Source: Deltaproteobacteria bacterium (GTDB lineage: Bacteria; Bdellovibrionota_B; Oligoflexia; Oligoflexales; Bog-1112). From it: 7,934 bases of DNA. Each line of letters begins with the position of its first letter. The stretch's first letter is position 1. This document shows positions 6,184 to 7,934 of the stretch, piece by piece. Made by a program: the position numbers and the translations under genes. The stretch covers positions 1,885 to 9,818 of the forward strand of contig PLEQ01000279.1 in NCBI GenBank assembly GCA_003136475.1. Direction: 5' to 3'. Under the pieces are notes generated by a model that had not been told where the DNA came from, did not search any database, and worked only from the letters and a program-made list of their open reading frames with translations.

Positions 6184-7398
6184 ATGGTAGCAAAAATTAT
6201 TAAAACGAAGCTTGAAGAGGGCGCCTGGATTCGGCAGATGTTCACAGAGGGTCAAAAACTCAGTGCCAAATTCGGCGCAGACCAAGTCTTTGATTTCAGT
6301 CTGGGTAATCCCACGTTGGAACCGCCACTGGCTTTTAAAAATGCTGCTTTAAAAATCTTGGCATCTGAGGAAAGCGGCTTGCATCGGTACATGGATGCGC
6401 ACGGACTCAGAGATGTCCGCGCCTATCTTGCGGAAAAACTCAGTCAAGAGCATCAGCTACCCTTCACTTTTCATCACATCACCTTGTGCGTCGGTGCTGG
6501 CGGTGGTCTTAACATCGTTTTGAAGGCGCTCCTCAATCCAGGTGATGAAGTCGTCATCTTGCAGCCTTTTTTTCCAGAATATAGAAACTACATAGCTAAT
6601 CACGGTGGTGTCGTCCGTGAAGTGGCTACGACGCGAGATTTTCAAATCGATTTTGCCGCGCTCGAAGCCGCCCTTTGTGCGGAGACGTGTGCGGTCCTGA
6701 TCAATTCCCCCAACAACCCGTCCGGTGCGGTGTACTCTGCGAGCGACTTGCGGACTTTGGGTGATCTCCTGTTTAAGAAATCTTTGGGTCGTCAAACGCC
6801 CATCTACCTCATTACAGATGAGCCCTATTCTAAAATTCTCTTTGACGAGGCTTTGTTTGCCCCGCCGATCCGTTACTACGAACATACGATCCTCGTCACC
6901 TCTTACAGCAAGGCACTCGCCATTCCTGGTGAACGCATTGGTTATGTGGCGCTATCCCCAACTTGTCACGACTGTGCAGATTTGGTACAAGCCCTATCTT
7001 GGTCCCAATTGGCCTTGGGTTTTGTCAACGCTCCGGCTTTGATGCAGCGCATAATTCCAGTTATAGGTGATCAATATGTGGACATTGCGCCGTATCAACG
7101 TAATCGCGATATCCTCTGGGAGCACTTTCAAAAACTTGGTGTCGAATGCGTGAAACCGCAGGGCGCTTTTTATATCTTCCCGCGGACGCCTATCGCCGAT
7201 GACGGGGTATTTGCCTGTGAGGCTCTCAGCGAACGCTTGGTTTTCGTACCTGGTCGAGCTTTCGGGGTTCCGAACCATGTGCGTATCTCATTCTGTTTTG
7301 AAACAGAAAAGATCCTAAGAAGTTTGAAGGCCTTGGCAAATGTTTTCCAATGCGGTAGGGAGAGGAAGCTTCAAAGGGCAGATGCTCCCTCGTTATAG
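6184..7398 (+). CDS. Pyridoxal phosphate-dependent class I/II aminotransferase
   Basis: This is a 404-residue fold-type I aminotransferase, cytosolic. Visible motifs: DFSLGNPTLEPP (37-48) at the substrate entrance; GAGGGLN (104-110), the PLP-phosphate loop; INSPNNPSG (173-181) with the conserved Asn for the PLP O3' side; ITDEPYSK (210-217), where D212 pairs with the pyridine nitrogen and Y215 contacts PLP; SYSKALAIPGERIGY (240-254) with catalytic Schiff-base lysine K243 and R251; and NHVRISFC (364-371) with R367 for the substrate carboxylate. The order and the phrases LGFVNAPALMQR and CVKPQGAFYIFP match the aminotransferase subgroup common in Clostridia and deltaproteobacteria (PRK06836 type). 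Its amino-acid substrate is unassigned; aspartate, aromatic or branched-chain specificity cannot be read from sequence alone. ATG 6184 follows AAGGA (6173-6177) by 6 bases. The last 15 residues extend slightly past the usual end of the family. No operon partner is evident. Confidence 0.92.
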   Translation: MVAKIIKTKLEEGAWIRQMFTEGQKLSAKFGADQVFDFSLGNPTLEPPLAFKNAALKILASEESGLHRYMDAHGLRDVRAYLAEKLSQEHQLPFTFHHITLCVGAGGGLNIVLKALLNPGDEVVILQPFFPEYRNYIANHGGVVREVATTRDFQIDFAALEAALCAETCAVLINSPNNPSGAVYSASDLRTLGDLLFKKSLGRQTPIYLITDEPYSKILFDEALFAPPIRYYEHTILVTSYSKALAIPGERIGYVALSPTCHDCADLVQALSWSQLALGFVNAPALMQRIIPVIGDQYVDIAPYQRNRDILWEHFQKLGVECVKPQGAFYIFPRTPIADDGVFACEALSERLVFVPGRAFGVPNHVRISFCFETEKILRSLKALANVFQCGRERKLQRADAPSL

Positions 7399-7420
7399 GG
7401 AATAGATGACCTCAAGGCCT

Positions 7421-7451
7421 ATGAAGTCTTTGTTTGTTAACAAGACTTCAT
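7421..7451. other. Perfect 10-bp inverted repeat (hairpin) after the aminotransferase
   Basis: ATGAAGTCTT (7421-7430) and AAGACTTCAT (7442-7451) are exact inverted copies around an 11-base loop. It sits 22 bases after the aminotransferase stop, a plausible transcript end, but no U-tract follows. The 10-bp palindrome TTGTTAACAA (7434-7443) overlaps the loop and could alternatively be a protein-binding site. Confidence 0.5.
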
Positions 7452-7452
7452 A

Positions 7453-7466
7453 CCGGGTTAGCCCGG
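7453..7466. other. Second short GC hairpin, immediately downstream
   Basis: CCGGG (7453-7457), loop TTAG, CCCGG (7462-7466). It starts one base after the previous hairpin and lies 32 bases upstream of the next start codon. It has no T-run, so it is more likely a leader or 3'-end structure than a classic terminator. Confidence 0.4.
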
Positions 7467-7489
7467 CAAACTCAACGGATTTATAATTT

Positions 7490-7494
7490 GGAGG
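7490..7494 (+). promoter_or_regulatory. Strong ribosome binding site of the exported Cys protein
   Basis: GGAGG is followed by ACCT and ATG 7499. It defines the start of the partial gene at the right edge. Confidence 0.75.
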
Positions 7495-7498
7495 ACCT

Positions 7499-7934
7499 AT
7501 GCGTCTTAAGCCTATTTTTTTTGCATGTTTTCTGGCAGTACCTGCCCTTTCTGCTCATGCAGATTGGATTGAACTTTCAGAAACGCAAGTGAAAGCTGCT
7601 TTGCTGACGCCGCAACAGGATCAGGAGCGAGAAAATGGCCCAAACGCAGTTTATAAAGCTCTGGCTATGGTGCAAAATGCCAGTCTTGGTGATTATATAA
7701 GCTTTTCGGAAAAATGCCCGCAAACGCGGGGAGGCAATGAGCTATGCGAAGGTGTCAAGGGGCTCTTCAGGGGAACGGATCATCTTTTTGGCAAATTGCC
7801 CACTGAAATTGGACCTCATCCCGATTGTCTCGCAAAATATGCTAACCAATATTGTCAGGATCTTGAAGTTATAAACCATAAACTTTCGTACACGGATGTT
7901 TTTAAAATTCTTCAAGAAGACATCAAAAATAACC
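7499..7934 (+). CDS. Exported four-cysteine protein, function unknown (3' end outside window)
   Basis: The frame from ATG 7499 stays open to the window end, giving 145 residues plus one base. Residues 1-21 (MRLKPIFFACFLAVPALSAHA) form a Sec signal peptide with a good A-H-A cleavage site, so the mature chain begins DWIELSE and is periplasmic or secreted. The mature part has four cysteines (C73 in EKCPQ, C83 in ELCEG, C110 in PDC, C119 in QYC) with spacings of 10, 27 and 9, suggesting two disulphides in a helical domain. There are no heme-binding CXXCH motifs and no catalytic motif that I recognise. The ribosome binding site is strong, and two hairpins separate the gene from the aminotransferase, so it is probably expressed separately. 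The C-terminal portion is unseen. Confidence 0.8.
   Translation, partial: MRLKPIFFACFLAVPALSAHADWIELSETQVKAALLTPQQDQERENGPNAVYKALAMVQNASLGDYISFSEKCPQTRGGNELCEGVKGLFRGTDHLFGKLPTEIGPHPDCLAKYANQYCQDLEVINHKLSYTDVFKILQEDIKNN

Noticed and set aside
5942..6190. An 82-codon plus-strand open frame starting at ATG 5942
   Set aside because: Its translation contains RFFATLRMT, the well-known spurious product of the intergenic repeat, and it lacks a ribosome binding site.
7482..7487. TATAAT as a -10 box for the right-edge gene
   Set aside because: It is only 11 bases from the ATG, so transcription would begin within or at the ribosome binding site, and no -35 sequence lies at 16-18 bp.

Overview
The window looks like chromosomal DNA of a Gram-negative bacterium of intermediate GC content. 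It encodes two lipoproteins with signal peptidase II sites, two other exported proteins and a DctA-type inner-membrane carrier. A Bdellovibrionota/Oligoflexia-like or other deltaproteobacterial-grade host is a guess from the style of the lipoproteins and single-domain regulator; no marker gene settles it.

Plus strand, left part. The window opens inside a gene whose C-terminal portion (1-730) resembles the membrane-anchored GATase-like/von Willebrand-associated proteins found in MoxR-BatA type clusters. After 170 bp comes a full-length DctA-family C4-dicarboxylate symporter (901-2181). A stand-alone response-regulator receiver protein with an unusual N-terminal extension follows (2280-2825).

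Minus strand, middle. Facing the regulator with only 8 bp between stop codons is a two-gene lipoprotein unit, transcribed right to left. It has an intact lipoprotein (4020-5285, possibly from 5330), then 38 bp, then a paralogue (2834-3981) interrupted by a net 1-base deletion around 3186-3225. The two share cysteine spacing, a glycine-rich membrane-like region and a Cys-containing tail. They form a family I do not recognise and are the most novel content here. Further upstream on the minus strand is a small exported His-rich helical protein (5507-5896) with its own strong ribosome binding site.

Plus strand, right part. A 287-bp divergent intergenic region (5897-6183) carries a REP-like element of the widespread type whose translation gives the telltale RFFATLRMT string. 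Then comes a complete PLP-dependent class I/II aminotransferase (6184-7398), an intergenic region with two tandem hairpins, and the start of an exported four-cysteine protein that runs off the window (7499-7934).

The genes do not form one obvious pathway. Dicarboxylate uptake and an amino-acid aminotransferase are compatible with organic-acid/amino-acid metabolism, but they are separated by unrelated envelope genes. I see no phage, transposase, CRISPR, tRNA or rRNA. No complete new system can be demonstrated; the paralogous glycine-zipper-like lipoprotein pair is the best candidate for follow-up.
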